NCBI GenBank assembly: GCA_050847315.1
Contig: CP193791.1
Direction: 5' to 3' (one strand)
Origin: Cedecea sp000277545
Lineage (GTDB): Bacteria > Pseudomonadota > Gammaproteobacteria > Enterobacterales > Enterobacteriaceae
Length of the DNA: 64,000 bases
Both the position numbers and the translations under genes were made by a program. Under the pieces are notes generated by a model. It made no database searches and was not told the origin of the DNA. It was given only the letters and a program-made list of their open reading frames with translations. The first letter of the stretch is position 1; every line of letters starts with the position of its first letter. Shown here in pieces: positions 16,729 to 26,577 of the stretch.

Positions 16729-19365
16729 ATGAGCGACCTTGCCAGAGAAATTACGCCGGTCAACATTGAGGAAGAGCTAAAGAGCTCGTATCTGGATTAT
16801 GCGATGTCGGTTATTGTCGGCCGCGCACTGCCAGATGTCCGCGATGGACTTAAGCCGGTACACCGTCGCGTGCTTTACGCGATGAACGTATTGGGCAATG
16901 ACTGGAACAAAGCATACAAAAAATCCGCCCGTGTTGTTGGTGACGTTATCGGTAAATATCACCCTCATGGTGATACCGCGGTTTATGACACCATCGTCCG
17001 TATGGCACAGCCATTTTCCCTGCGTTACATGCTGGTCGACGGCCAGGGTAACTTCGGTTCCGTAGACGGCGACTCCGCCGCGGCGATGCGTTATACGGAA
17101 ATCCGTATGTCGAAAATCGCCCACGAGCTGATGGCAGACCTGGAAAAAGAGACGGTTGATTTCGTCGATAACTACGACGGCACCGAAAAAATTCCAGACG
17201 TCATGCCAACCAAAATTCCTAACCTGCTGGTAAACGGTTCATCCGGTATCGCAGTCGGGATGGCGACGAACATTCCGCCGCACAACATTACCGAAGTGAT
17301 CAACGGCTGCCTCGCCTATATTGAAGACGAGAACATCAGCGTTGAAGGGCTGATGGAACACATTCCAGGCCCGGATTTCCCGACTGCCGCTATCATTAAC
17401 GGCCGCCGCGGTATTGAAGAAGCGTATCGCACCGGCCGCGGTAAAATTTATATTCGCGCCCGTGCTGAAGTAGAAGCGGACGCGAAGACCGGCCGCGAGA
17501 CCATTATCGTTCACGAAATTCCGTATCAGGTGAACAAAGCTCGCCTGATCGAGAAAATCGCCGAGCTGGTGAAAGACAAACGCGTGGAAGGCATCAGCGC
17601 CCTGCGCGATGAGTCTGATAAAGACGGTATGCGTATTGTTATTGAGATTAAACGCGACGCCGTGGGCGAAGTGGTGCTCAATAACCTGTATTCCCAGACT
17701 CAGCTGCAGGTTTCCTTCGGTATCAACATGGTGGCATTGCACCATGGTCAGCCGAAGATCATGACCCTGAAAGAGATCCTGTCTGCGTTCGTGCGCCACC
17801 GCCGCGAAGTGGTGACCCGTCGTACCATCTTCGAACTGCGCAAAGCCCGCGATCGCGCGCATATCCTTGAAGGGTTGGCTATCGCCCTGGCGAATATCGA
17901 CCCGATCATTGAACTTATCCGTAACTCGCCAAATGCTGCCGAAGCGAAAGCGAGCCTGGTAGCCCGTTCCTGGGACCTGGGCAACGTTTCTGCAATGCTT
18001 GAGCGTGCGGGTGATGATGCCGCACGTCCTGAGTGGCTGGAGCCAGAGTTTGGCATCCGCGACGGTAAATACTTCCTCACCGAGCAGCAGGCTCAGGCGA
18101 TTCTGGATCTGCGTCTGCAGAAACTGACCGGCCTTGAGCACGAAAAACTGCTCGACGAGTATAAAGAACTGCTGGAGCAGATCGCTGAATTACTGCACAT
18201 CCTGGGCAGCGCAGAGCGCCTGATGGAAGTGATTCGCGAAGAGCTGGAAGCGATGCGCGATCAGTTCGGCGACAACCGTCGCACCGAGATCACCGCCAAC
18301 ACCGCAGATATCAACATTGAAGATCTGATCAACCAGGAAGATGTGGTGGTCACCCTGTCTCACCAGGGCTATGTGAAGTATCAGCCGCTGACCGATTATG
18401 AAGCGCAGCGCCGCGGTGGCAAAGGCAAGTCGGCCGCCCGTATTAAAGAAGAAGACTTCATTGACCGCCTGCTGGTGGCCAACACCCACGACACGATCCT
18501 GCTGTTCTCCAGCCGTGGTCGCCTGTACTGGATGAAGGTTTATCAGCTGCCGGAAGCGAGCCGTGGCGCGCGTGGCCGTCCAATTGTGAACCTGCTGCCG
18601 CTTGAGCAGGACGAGCGTATTACCGCGATTCTGCCGGTGCGCGAGTACGCAGAAGGCATCAACGTGTTCATGGCGACCGCAAGCGGTACCGTGAAGAAAA
18701 CTGCGCTGACCGACTTCAGCCGTCCGCGTTCAGCGGGCATCATCGCCGTTAACCTTAACGAGGGTGACGAGCTGATTGGCGTTGATTTAACTAACGGTAG
18801 CGACGAAGCCATGCTGTTCTCGGCGGCAGGTAAAGTGGTGCGCTTCAAAGAAGACGCCGTTCGTACCATGGGCCGTACCGCAACGGGCGTTCGCGGGATC
18901 AAGCTTGCCGGTGACGACAAAGTGGTGTCTCTGATCATTCCTCGCGGTGACGGCGCGATTCTGACCGTTACCCAGAATGGTTACGGTAAACGCACCGCGG
19001 CGGGCGAGTATCCAACCAAGTCTCGTGCAACGCAGGGCGTTATCTCTATCAAAGTCACCGAACGTAACGGCAGCGTCGTTGGGGCGGTGCAGGTGGAGGA
19101 TACCGACCAGATCATGATGATCACCGATGCCGGTACGCTGGTGCGTACCCGCGTGTCTGAAGTCAGCGTGGTCGGGCGTAACACCCAGGGCGTTATTCTC
19201 ATCCGTACTGCGGAAGACGAAAGCGTTGTGGGCCTGCAGCGCGTCGCCGAACCTGTGGATGACGAAGAGCTGGACAGCATCGACGGTAGCGTGGCGGAAG
19301 GGGACGATGATATCGCGCCTGAAGCGGATACCGATGATGATGTTGCCGACGAAGCGGACGAATAA
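16729..19365 (+). CDS. gyrA: DNA gyrase subunit A
   Basis: Breaks and rejoins DNA in the A2B2 gyrase that introduces negative supercoils. 878 residues (E. coli 875). The catalytic tyrosine is in AAAMRYTEIRM (Tyr122 region). The C-terminal beta-pinwheel includes the GyrA box QRRGGKGK and an acidic tail. In the quinolone-resistance region residue 83 is Thr and residue 87 is Asp (HPHGDTAVYD). Thr83 is the native residue in some enterobacteria such as Citrobacter freundii, so it need not mean selected resistance. GAGGG precedes the ATG. Confidence 0.98.
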   Translation: MSDLAREITPVNIEEELKSSYLDYAMSVIVGRALPDVRDGLKPVHRRVLYAMNVLGNDWNKAYKKSARVVGDVIGKYHPHGDTAVYDTIVRMAQPFSLRYMLVDGQGNFGSVDGDSAAAMRYTEIRMSKIAHELMADLEKETVDFVDNYDGTEKIPDVMPTKIPNLLVNGSSGIAVGMATNIPPHNITEVINGCLAYIEDENISVEGLMEHIPGPDFPTAAIINGRRGIEEAYRTGRGKIYIRARAEVEADAKTGRETIIVHEIPYQVNKARLIEKIAELVKDKRVEGISALRDESDKDGMRIVIEIKRDAVGEVVLNNLYSQTQLQVSFGINMVALHHGQPKIMTLKEILSAFVRHRREVVTRRTIFELRKARDRAHILEGLAIALANIDPIIELIRNSPNAAEAKASLVARSWDLGNVSAMLERAGDDAARPEWLEPEFGIRDGKYFLTEQQAQAILDLRLQKLTGLEHEKLLDEYKELLEQIAELLHILGSAERLMEVIREELEAMRDQFGDNRRTEITANTADINIEDLINQEDVVVTLSHQGYVKYQPLTDYEAQRRGGKGKSAARIKEEDFIDRLLVANTHDTILLFSSRGRLYWMKVYQLPEASRGARGRPIVNLLPLEQDERITAILPVREYAEGINVFMATASGTVKKTALTDFSRPRSAGIIAVNLNEGDELIGVDLTNGSDEAMLFSAAGKVVRFKEDAVRTMGRTATGVRGIKLAGDDKVVSLIIPRGDGAILTVTQNGYGKRTAAGEYPTKSRATQGVISIKVTERNGSVVGAVQVEDTDQIMMITDAGTLVRTRVSEVSVVGRNTQGVILIRTAEDESVVGLQRVAEPVDDEELDSIDGSVAEGDDDIAPEADTDDDVADEADE

Positions 19366-19383
19366 TCCAGAATAGTCGTAAAT

Positions 19384-19409
19384 AAAGGGTCGCTTTGGCG
19401 GCCCTTTTT
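19384..19409 (+). terminator. gyrA terminator
   Basis: AGGGTCGC and GCGGCCCT pair (one G-T) over a TTTG loop, followed by a T-run. The rcsC coding sequence starts about 80 bases downstream. Confidence 0.8.
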
Positions 19410-19489
19410 GTTTGCCGTTGCGGGACAAAGGTTTTGCGGCTACCTTAAGCGCATCTTCGTTCACTCGCTCGCGTACTTTCAGGCCCAAT

Positions 19490-22345
19490 TTGAAATACTT
19501 CGTCTCTTTTCGCAGCACCCTTAAAATTTCGCGCTACCTGTTCAGGGCGCTGGCGCTTCTGCTCTGGCTGCTTATCGCGCTGTTTTCCGTGTTTTACATC
19601 GTCAACGCGCTGCACGATAAAGAGTCGGAGATTCGCCAGGAGTTTAACATCAGCTTTGACCAGGCCCAGCGCTACATCCAGCGCACTTCGGACGTGGTGA
19701 AAGAGCTGAAGTACATTGCTGAAAACCGTCTCACGGCGCCCAATGGCGTGCTTCCTCCGCTCGATCAAAGCGCGGATAAAACCGAGGCGCCAACGTTTAT
19801 GCCGCTTTTCCCGGACTCTGACTGTTCGGCAGTGAGCGTGACCTGGCGAAGCTCGCTGCAGTCTCTCTCCTGGTTCCTGCGCTACTGGCGCGATAACTTC
19901 TCCGCGGCGTACGACCTCAACCGGGTGTTCCTGATTGGCGGCGATAATCTCTGCATGGCAGATTTTGGGCTGCGTGATATGCCGCTGGAACGGGAAAACG
20001 CGCTGAAAACGCTGCATGAACGCATCATGAAGTATCGTACCGCGCCCCAGGATGAACGGGCGAACAGCATTTACTGGATTGGGCAGGGGCCGCGCCCCGG
20101 CATTGGCTATTTCTACACGCTGACGCCGGTCTATCTGGCGAACCGCCTCCAGGCGCTGCTGGGGATTGAGCAAACGGTGCGTATGGAGAACTTCCTGACG
20201 CCGGGCACGCTGCCTATTGGCGTCACTATCCTGGATGAAAACGGGCACCCGCTGATATCGCTGACCGGCCCGGAATCGCGCATTGAACCGGAAAGTCGCT
20301 GGATTCAGGATCGCTCCTGGTTCGGCTATACCTCTGGCTTTAAGGCGCTGGTACTAAAGAAAAACCTGCCGCCGTCCTCGCTGAGCGTGATTTACTCTGT
20401 GCCTGTCGATTTGGTGCTGGAAAGCATCAGAATGCTTATCCTCAATGCGGTTTTACTCAACGTCCTGGTAGGCATTGTGCTGTTTACCCTGGCGCGAATG
20501 TATGAGCGCCGGATATTTATTCCGGCCGAGAGCGATGCCCAGCGGCTGGAGGAGCACGAGCAGTTCAACCGGAAGATTGTCGCATCTGCACCCGTGGGTA
20601 TCTGTATTTTGCGCACCCAGGACGGCACTAATATTCTGAGTAACGAACTGGCGCACAATTACCTCAATATGCTGACGCACGAGGACAGGCAGCGGCTGAC
20701 GCAGATTATTTGTGGCCAGCAGGTCAACTTTGTCGATGTCATGACCAGCAACCACACCAATCTGCAGATCAGCTTTGTGCATTCGCGCTACCGCAATGAG
20801 AACGTGGCAATTTGCGTGTTGGTTGACGTCAGCGCCCGCGTGAAGATGGAGGAGTCCCTGCAGGAGATGGCTCAGGCCTCGGAGCAGGCGAGCCAGTCTA
20901 AATCTATGTTCCTCGCCACTGTCAGCCATGAACTGCGTACGCCGCTGTACGGCATCATCGGTAACCTGGATCTCCTGCAGACCAAAGAACTGCCGAAGGG
21001 CGTGGACAGGCTGGTCACGGCGATGAACAACTCATCCAGCCTGCTGCTGAAAATCATCAGCGATATTCTCGACTTCTCGAAAATCGAGTCAGAGCAGTTG
21101 AAGATTGAGCCGCGTGAGTTTTCTCCGCGCGAGGTGATGAGCCACATTACCGCCAACTATCTGCCGCTGGTGGTTCGCAAGCAGCTGGGGCTGTACTGCT
21201 TTATCGACGATGATGTACCGCTCACGCTGCAGGGTGACCCTATGCGCTTGCAGCAGGTTATCTCCAACTTACTGAGTAATGCGATTAAGTTCACCGATAT
21301 TGGCTGTATTATCCTGCATGTTTCTATCAACGGTGATTACCTGAGCTTCCGGGTGCGCGACACCGGGGTAGGGATCCCGACCAAAGAAGTGACCCGGCTT
21401 TTTGACCCGTTCTTCCAGGTGGGGACCGGCGTGCAGCGTAATTTCCAGGGAACCGGGCTGGGGCTGGCGATTTGCGAAAAGCTAATCAGCATGATGGATG
21501 GCGATATTTCGGTGGATACCGAGTCGGGAATGGGCAGCCAGTTTACGGTGCGTATCCCGCTGTATAAAGCGCAGTTTGCGCCGAAGAATAATGTTGAAGG
21601 GCTGGCGGACAAGCGCTGCTGGCTGGCTATTCGCAATGATTATCTCAGTAGCTACCTGGAATCTTTGCTGATCAAAAACGGGCTACAGGCGCAGTCCTGG
21701 TCGGGTGAAACGCCGGGCAGCGACGATATTCTGATTACCGATGATAATCTGGTGGCGCCGTGGGGCGGCCGGGCGGCAATTGTCTTCTGCCGCCGCCATA
21801 TCGGTATTCCCGTTGAATTTGAACCTGGCCGTTGGGTGCACAGCGTCGCAGCGCCGCACGAGTTGCTGCCGCTGCTGGGGCGGATTTACAGCATTACTGT
21901 GGATGTGCCTGGCAGTTCTCCGGCGCTGACGGCGGCCAGTGAGATAAGCGAGCGAAACGATGACATGATGATCCTGGTGGTGGATGACCATCCGATCAAC
22001 CGTCGCTTGCTGGCCGATCAGCTCGGATCGCTTGGCTATCAGTGCAAAACGGCGAATGACGGGATCGATGCGCTGAACGTGCTCAGCAAAAATCATATTG
22101 ATATCGTACTCAGTGACGTCAACATGCCGAACATGGACGGCTATCGCCTGACGCAGCGCATTCGCCAACTGGGGCTGACGCTGCCGGTCATCGGCGTGAC
22201 GGCAAACGCGCTGGCGGAAGAGAAGCAGCGCTGTCTGGAATCCGGTATGGACAGCTGCTTGTCTAAACCGGTCACGCTGGATGTGATTAAACAGACGCTG
22301 GCGGTTTATGCTGCCCGAGTGCGAAGTACACGCGATGCCTCGTAA
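19490..22345 (+). CDS. rcsC: Rcs phosphorelay hybrid sensor kinase
   Basis: Inner-membrane sensor of envelope and peptidoglycan stress; passes phosphate to RcsD and then RcsB. The TTG at 19490 gives 951 residues beginning LKYFVSFRSTLK, which aligns with the E. coli start (949 residues); an earlier TTG at 19412 lies in the gyrA terminator and is unlikely. Order: TM1 (about 20-40), periplasmic domain, TM2 (about 310-335), PAS-like region, HisKA with phospho-His in TVSHELRTPLYG (near 480), HATPase (GTGLGLAICEK), the divergent ABL domain, and a receiver with phospho-Asp in VLSDVNMPNMDGY (near 877). The ABL part diverges most from E. coli. It converges on rcsB. Confidence 0.95.
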   Translation: MKYFVSFRSTLKISRYLFRALALLLWLLIALFSVFYIVNALHDKESEIRQEFNISFDQAQRYIQRTSDVVKELKYIAENRLTAPNGVLPPLDQSADKTEAPTFMPLFPDSDCSAVSVTWRSSLQSLSWFLRYWRDNFSAAYDLNRVFLIGGDNLCMADFGLRDMPLERENALKTLHERIMKYRTAPQDERANSIYWIGQGPRPGIGYFYTLTPVYLANRLQALLGIEQTVRMENFLTPGTLPIGVTILDENGHPLISLTGPESRIEPESRWIQDRSWFGYTSGFKALVLKKNLPPSSLSVIYSVPVDLVLESIRMLILNAVLLNVLVGIVLFTLARMYERRIFIPAESDAQRLEEHEQFNRKIVASAPVGICILRTQDGTNILSNELAHNYLNMLTHEDRQRLTQIICGQQVNFVDVMTSNHTNLQISFVHSRYRNENVAICVLVDVSARVKMEESLQEMAQASEQASQSKSMFLATVSHELRTPLYGIIGNLDLLQTKELPKGVDRLVTAMNNSSSLLLKIISDILDFSKIESEQLKIEPREFSPREVMSHITANYLPLVVRKQLGLYCFIDDDVPLTLQGDPMRLQQVISNLLSNAIKFTDIGCIILHVSINGDYLSFRVRDTGVGIPTKEVTRLFDPFFQVGTGVQRNFQGTGLGLAICEKLISMMDGDISVDTESGMGSQFTVRIPLYKAQFAPKNNVEGLADKRCWLAIRNDYLSSYLESLLIKNGLQAQSWSGETPGSDDILITDDNLVAPWGGRAAIVFCRRHIGIPVEFEPGRWVHSVAAPHELLPLLGRIYSITVDVPGSSPALTAASEISERNDDMMILVVDDHPINRRLLADQLGSLGYQCKTANDGIDALNVLSKNHIDIVLSDVNMPNMDGYRLTQRIRQLGLTLPVIGVTANALAEEKQRCLESGMDSCLSKPVTLDVIKQTLAVYAARVRSTRDAS

Positions 22346-22356
22346 ACTAAGCTCAT

Positions 22357-22390
22357 AAAAAAGCCCCGCATTTTCATGCGGGGCTTTTTC
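22357..22390. terminator. Bidirectional terminator between rcsC and rcsB
   Basis: AAAAAAGCCCCGCA and TGCGGGGCTTTTT pair over a TTTTCA loop, with A-run and T-run on opposite sides, serving both convergent genes. Confidence 0.9.
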
Positions 22391-22409
22391 TTGGTGGCCG
22401 TGGCGGAGA

Positions 22410-23060
22410 TTACTCTTTGTCCGCCGGCGTCAGGCTCACTGAGGAAAGGTAATTCAGCAGGGCAATGTCGTTCTCGACGCCCAGCTTCATCATCGCTGAT
22501 TTCTTTTGGCTACTGATAGTTTTGATGCTGCGGTTCAGCTTACGGGCTATCTCGGTCACCAGGAAACCTTCGGCGAACAGGCGCAGAACTTCGCTTTCTT
22601 TCGGCGACAGGCGCTTATCGCCGTAGCCACCTGCGCTGATTTTTTCCAGCAGGCGGGAAACGCTCTCAGGGGTGAATTTCTTGCCTTTCTGCAACGCGGC
22701 GAGCGCTTTTGGCAGATCGGTTGGCGCACCCTGTTTCAGCACAATCCCCTCAATGTCGAGATCCAACACCGCGCTAAGGATTGCCGGGTTGTTGTTCATG
22801 GTTAGCACGATGATCGACAGGTTAGGGAAGTGGCGCTTGATGTATTTGATCAGTGTGATGCCGTCGCCGTATTTATCGCCTGGCATGGACAGATCGGTTA
22901 TCAGTACGTTGGCTTCAAGCTTTGGTAAATTATTGATCAGTGCCGTGGAGTCTTCGAATTCACCGACAACATTCACCCATTCGATCTGCTCAAGAGATTT
23001 GCGAATGCCGAACAGAACAATCGGATGGTCGTCAGCAATAATTACGTTCATGTTGTTCAT
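22410..23060 (-). CDS. rcsB: Rcs phosphorelay response regulator
   Basis: DNA-binding regulator of capsule, motility and envelope genes, alone or with RcsA. 216 residues, as in E. coli, from the ATG at 23060 (MNNMNVIIADDHP); a longer in-frame reading would overlap rcsD. The receiver domain has phospho-Asp56 (LITDLSMPGD) and Lys in VLKQGA. The C-terminal LuxR-type helix-turn-helix spans about residues 145-205 (LSPKESEVLRLFAEG, RSIKTISSQKKSAM). It follows rcsD after 16 bases and is likely cotranscribed with it. Confidence 0.98.
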   Translation of the reverse strand: MNNMNVIIADDHPIVLFGIRKSLEQIEWVNVVGEFEDSTALINNLPKLEANVLITDLSMPGDKYGDGITLIKYIKRHFPNLSIIVLTMNNNPAILSAVLDLDIEGIVLKQGAPTDLPKALAALQKGKKFTPESVSRLLEKISAGGYGDKRLSPKESEVLRLFAEGFLVTEIARKLNRSIKTISSQKKSAMMKLGVENDIALLNYLSSVSLTPADKE

Positions 23061-23076
23061 GTAATAGGCTACCTTG

Positions 23077-25740
23077 CTACAGCAGACTTTTGACGTAAGC
23101 ATCAATGTCGCTGATATATTTTTGTATGTTTGAAGCATCACTTTCACGAATGTGGTGCTCCAACGTTTCACATAACTGTTTGCCGGGCACCAGATTCAGC
23201 ATCGCAAACACGCCCTTCAGGCGGTGCGCAGTCTGCGCCAGAGCGGCAAAGTCGCCCGCTGCAGATTCAGTATACAGTCTGGTGACATCTTCCGGTACCG
23301 TGTCGACAAACAGCGCGTAATAACCGCTGGCGTGCAGCTGAGCGTTTTCGTCGCCGCCCAGAGGCGAATCGGGTGTGTCTTCCTCCGCCAGTTGGTTTTC
23401 AATCAGCTGCAGAACGGCGTCCTGCATCGCGTTGCTGATATTAAAGTTTACCCGGAACTGGCCAGGTGCAATCTTCCGCATCCCGTTTTCATCATCGCTT
23501 AAAAGCAAGCCCGAAGCAGTAAGATTAGACGGATTATCAGTGAGGAAGATATCAAAGTCTTGACTCGCGAGTCTTTCGTCCGGGGAAATGCAGTTCGCGC
23601 CCCAGTTTTCCAGCATGCGGGTCACAATCGTTCGGACCTCGTTGGAGGTGATATCCAGCATCGCCACAACGTCATCCAGCAGTCTCTCATCCCGCGAATC
23701 TGCCTGTGACTCTGCGGCCATCCTGATATGTAAATTATAGCGTGTGCCGATGTCCGGGCGCGTTTTGATGTTCAGATGCCCGCCGAGCTTACGAGCAAGG
23801 CGATCGCAAAGGTAGAAAGCCAGCCCGTTGGCCTGCCCATAGCGGTCTTCGCTGGTTTCGTTGAGGAACGGGAAGTGCAGGTTATCAATTTCACCGCCGC
23901 CGATACCGTTACCGGTATCCAGGACGCGGAACAAGAGGCGATCTGGCCCGGCTTCCTCCTCGCTAATATCAAGCGTGATCTTGCCAATCTGCGTAGTGGT
24001 CACGGAATAGTGCAGCAGCAGCTCAAGGATTTTGCGCAGCACGTCTTTGTCGCCGTGGCGTTTTTCATCGGCCGGCAGGTTATTGTTGATGAGCAGCTGC
24101 AGCCCTTTACGCTTGATAATCGGCAGCATCGACAGGGCAACTTCATCAATCAGGGACTGAATAGAAAACTCGCTGACGCTGGTTTTCCAGCTGTCGGCTT
24201 CCAGCATGTTGAGGAGCTGGATCTCGTCGACCAGACGGACAATGATCTGGGCATCATTTGCCAGCTGCAGATGTTTGCTGTCGTTAATTTCTGCGGCATG
24301 TTCCGCCAGTTGCTTAACCGGAAGCTGCAGGGCTTCGCCGATATGCTGCATGAAGGCGGCCCGGCCCTGCTGGTTTTTCTCATACAGACGCTGGGCCTGT
24401 TTGAGTTTTTTGTTCACCAGAATTTCGCGATCCTGATCGCGGATCACAAAAATCTGCGTGCGCGGGGCTATCTGGCTGCGGAACTGGCGAATCTCATACA
24501 GCTCGTTGTTGACCGTGGCCTGAATGACCCCCTGATGCTGGTCCGCCATCGAAATAATATTTTGCAAATTCAGGTGGGGGAGCAGGTGATCGGCAATTTT
24601 ATTGCTGATCACGGTACGGTTCGCGTCGAGGTCGTGAACCAGCAGGCCAAGGGGCAGGATCGCGACGATCTCTTCATTTAGCGCACGCAGTATTTGCAGC
24701 TCGCCATTCCCCGAATTGCTTTCCGCCTGCCGCTGAGGCTGCTGGCGGAAGGTTGCAAAGCCAAAAACGGCCAGACCGAGCAGCGCGATGTTCAGCAACA
24801 GCGGCAGAAGAATATTTTGCAGCGTGTCCATCATCAGCGTCCCAAACGGAACTTGCCACACCAGCTGGAGCTGCGTCGTCGCTACCGGAGCCGTAATTTC
24901 AATTCGTGCACTATTAAAGTTAATGCTGACGCTGTCCGGATCGTCTTTATCCGTTGAAGTTGTCGCGGCTGTCCGCTGGCGTTCGTCAGGATCCAACTGG
25001 AAGCTGTCCAGGGACATAGTGGGCGGGATAAGATCGTTAATCGGCAGATCGAATGCGACCACGGTTGCCAGATGCCCAGGCTGATTAAAGGTGGTTCTCA
25101 GCGTGAAATAATGGCCGTTTTGCCAGTTAAGTTTGCGCAGAGGCGAGAAGCTTTCCCGCTCATCGAGGGCATTAGCCTGCTGCAGCATCTCCGCGCGGCG
25201 TGAATCCACGATGGTGCCGACGCCGGAGTCTTTGAAACCAGATGACAGGTCCTTGAGCGGCAGCGTTGAGACCAGAATCATGCTGTTGTCCTGGCCATTA
25301 AGGTAGTACATCGACCAGGGGCTACTTTCCGCTCCCCACAGCGTGTCCAGGTAGCCGGATATCCGCTGCGTCATTTCCAGCGTGGAGCTGTCATGGGAGC
25401 CAAAAATCAGCGCCTCGGTTTTGCTTCGCGGTTTATCGAGGTAATAGACGTCCTGACGCAGCCGGGTTTCCTGGAGATTTTCGCCAGAGGCTGCCGGGGC
25501 AGTCGCGATATTGTCATAGATTTGCCACGTAGCGTAACGGTAGGTCTCTACACGTTTATGCAAAGCATGGGTGATATCGACAATCTGGTAGCTTTTGTCC
25601 TTTAGCCAGGCATTAACGGCGCTTTGCACCAGGACGCCCATCGAGACGAGCAGAACGACGATCAGCAGCAAAAAGAAGCGGGTAATGTTGCCGGGGAACA
25701 GTGAAAACTTATTTAGCGACGTATTTTCAGACTGGCTCAT
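23077..25740 (-). CDS. rcsD: Rcs phosphotransfer protein
   Basis: Membrane histidine phosphotransferase that relays phosphate from RcsC to RcsB. From the ATG at 25740 (MSQSENTSLNKF) it has 887 residues; a TTG at 25794 would add 18 residues, and E. coli RcsD is annotated with 11 residues before the same MSQSENTS, so the exact start is open. Two membrane segments (about 15-37 and 305-330) bracket the periplasmic domain; a kinase-like domain without a clear HisKA histidine follows. The C-terminal HPt domain carries the phospho-His in TAHRLKGVFAML. First gene of rcsDB. Confidence 0.95.
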   Translation of the reverse strand: MSQSENTSLNKFSLFPGNITRFFLLLIVVLLVSMGVLVQSAVNAWLKDKSYQIVDITHALHKRVETYRYATWQIYDNIATAPAASGENLQETRLRQDVYYLDKPRSKTEALIFGSHDSSTLEMTQRISGYLDTLWGAESSPWSMYYLNGQDNSMILVSTLPLKDLSSGFKDSGVGTIVDSRRAEMLQQANALDERESFSPLRKLNWQNGHYFTLRTTFNQPGHLATVVAFDLPINDLIPPTMSLDSFQLDPDERQRTAATTSTDKDDPDSVSINFNSARIEITAPVATTQLQLVWQVPFGTLMMDTLQNILLPLLLNIALLGLAVFGFATFRQQPQRQAESNSGNGELQILRALNEEIVAILPLGLLVHDLDANRTVISNKIADHLLPHLNLQNIISMADQHQGVIQATVNNELYEIRQFRSQIAPRTQIFVIRDQDREILVNKKLKQAQRLYEKNQQGRAAFMQHIGEALQLPVKQLAEHAAEINDSKHLQLANDAQIIVRLVDEIQLLNMLEADSWKTSVSEFSIQSLIDEVALSMLPIIKRKGLQLLINNNLPADEKRHGDKDVLRKILELLLHYSVTTTQIGKITLDISEEEAGPDRLLFRVLDTGNGIGGGEIDNLHFPFLNETSEDRYGQANGLAFYLCDRLARKLGGHLNIKTRPDIGTRYNLHIRMAAESQADSRDERLLDDVVAMLDITSNEVRTIVTRMLENWGANCISPDERLASQDFDIFLTDNPSNLTASGLLLSDDENGMRKIAPGQFRVNFNISNAMQDAVLQLIENQLAEEDTPDSPLGGDENAQLHASGYYALFVDTVPEDVTRLYTESAAGDFAALAQTAHRLKGVFAMLNLVPGKQLCETLEHHIRESDASNIQKYISDIDAYVKSLL

Positions 25741-26156
25741 TGTATGTATGCAACCCGGCGAAGCCTCGCCAATCCTGGATGATAGGTAGCCCAACTGCTT
25801 GAGTGAGCCGTTTCGCCTTAGCGGTTTAGCGCTTGCAGATGCTAAGAATACCTTTATATGGCGGTGTCGTCAGCAATCTGACGCAGTATAAGGTGTTCTC
25901 CGTTTTTTTTCAGGTGACTGATTATTAGGAAAAATCCTTAAATAATAATTTACCTTAAGTCTTGTTGGTAATTTGTACAGCTGGGCGAGATTTGTACAAA
26001 TATTCGCTGAGGGTATGTTGGGCGTGGGAAATAGAATTGTTTAAGAAAAATCCGCATTCTGTATGAAATATGGAGAAAAAAAGCAAACTGATTAATTAAC
26101 AGACGTTACAAATTGCATAGCTAGCACGCAGATATTAAATTTGTGTAAAGATGAGT
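25741..26156. promoter_or_regulatory. rcsD upstream region (about 415 bp, no gene)
   Basis: AT-rich interval between the micF terminator and rcsD, presumably holding the rcsD promoter. Two direct copies of ATTTGTACA lie at 25971-25979 and 25990-25998, 19 bases apart; the second is part of the 10-base palindrome TTTGTACAAA. An imperfect AGGA-N4-TCCT palindrome lies at 25926-25938. I recognise no established operator. Confidence 0.5.
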
Positions 26157-26249
26157 AAAAAAAAACCGGATGCAAGCATCCGGTACTAATAGGGGTAAAC
26201 GGACATTCAGATTCGAATGACGGTAATAAATAAAGTTAATGATGATAGC
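26157..26249 (-). ncRNA. micF: MicF small RNA
   Basis: 93-nt antisense RNA that pairs with the ompF mRNA leader and blocks translation, with Hfq. On the minus strand the 5' end GCTATCATCATTAACTTTAT is identical to E. coli MicF as I know it. The central stem CATTC-N6-GAATG and the single-stranded TTTACCCCTATT are conserved. The 3' terminator stem ACCGGATGC/GCATCCGGT is followed by nine Ts. Its place between rcsD and ompC, divergent from ompC, is the E. coli arrangement. Confidence 0.95.
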
Positions 26250-26577
26250 GATAATGATTTTATCGCCTAAGTTAAGAAAAAAATTATCATTGAGTGCTAC
26301 TTTTGTGTTTTTGGTTTAAATTATTGATTTAATTGTGATGTTATTATTTTTTGATTATTGATGCTTATATTTTTAGCTATTCGTGCTAAAAAAAGTTCCC
26401 TTCAATTTACATTTAGATACATCTATATTGATAAATGAAACATCTATATAGTTTTCGTATCATATTCTCGTTGGATTATTCAGTATTTGTTTTGGACAAT
26501 GAATTTGCCGACTGATTAGAGGGTTAATCAGTAAGCAGTGGTAAATAAAATAAGGCATATAACAGAGGGTTAATAAG
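26250..26577. promoter_or_regulatory. micF-ompC divergent control region (328 bp)
   Basis: Very AT-rich. Contains the OmpR sites for ompC (listed separately). The minus-strand stretch at about 26282-26300 has GCAC followed by A-x2-GATAATT, a fair match to the MarA/SoxS/Rob box just upstream of micF; this site is a candidate only. The ompC leader has the inverted repeat ACTGATTA (26511-26518) / TAATCAGT (26525-26532), also seen in E. coli. Confidence 0.7.
26406..26466 (+). promoter_or_regulatory. ompC: Tandem OmpR sites upstream of ompC
   Basis: Three consecutive roughly 20-base units match the E. coli C1, C2 and C3 boxes: TTTACATTTAGATACATC (26406 on), ATAAATGAAACATCTAT (26431 on) and GTTTTCGTATCATATT (26451 on). 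In E. coli phosphorylated OmpR fills these at high osmolarity to activate ompC and repress ompF through micF. Confidence 0.85.

Noticed and set aside
25924..25940. Possible RcsAB box upstream of rcsD
   Set aside because: The palindrome TAAGGA...TCCTAA on the minus strand has one base too many between the halves to fit the known box; left as an unnamed palindrome.
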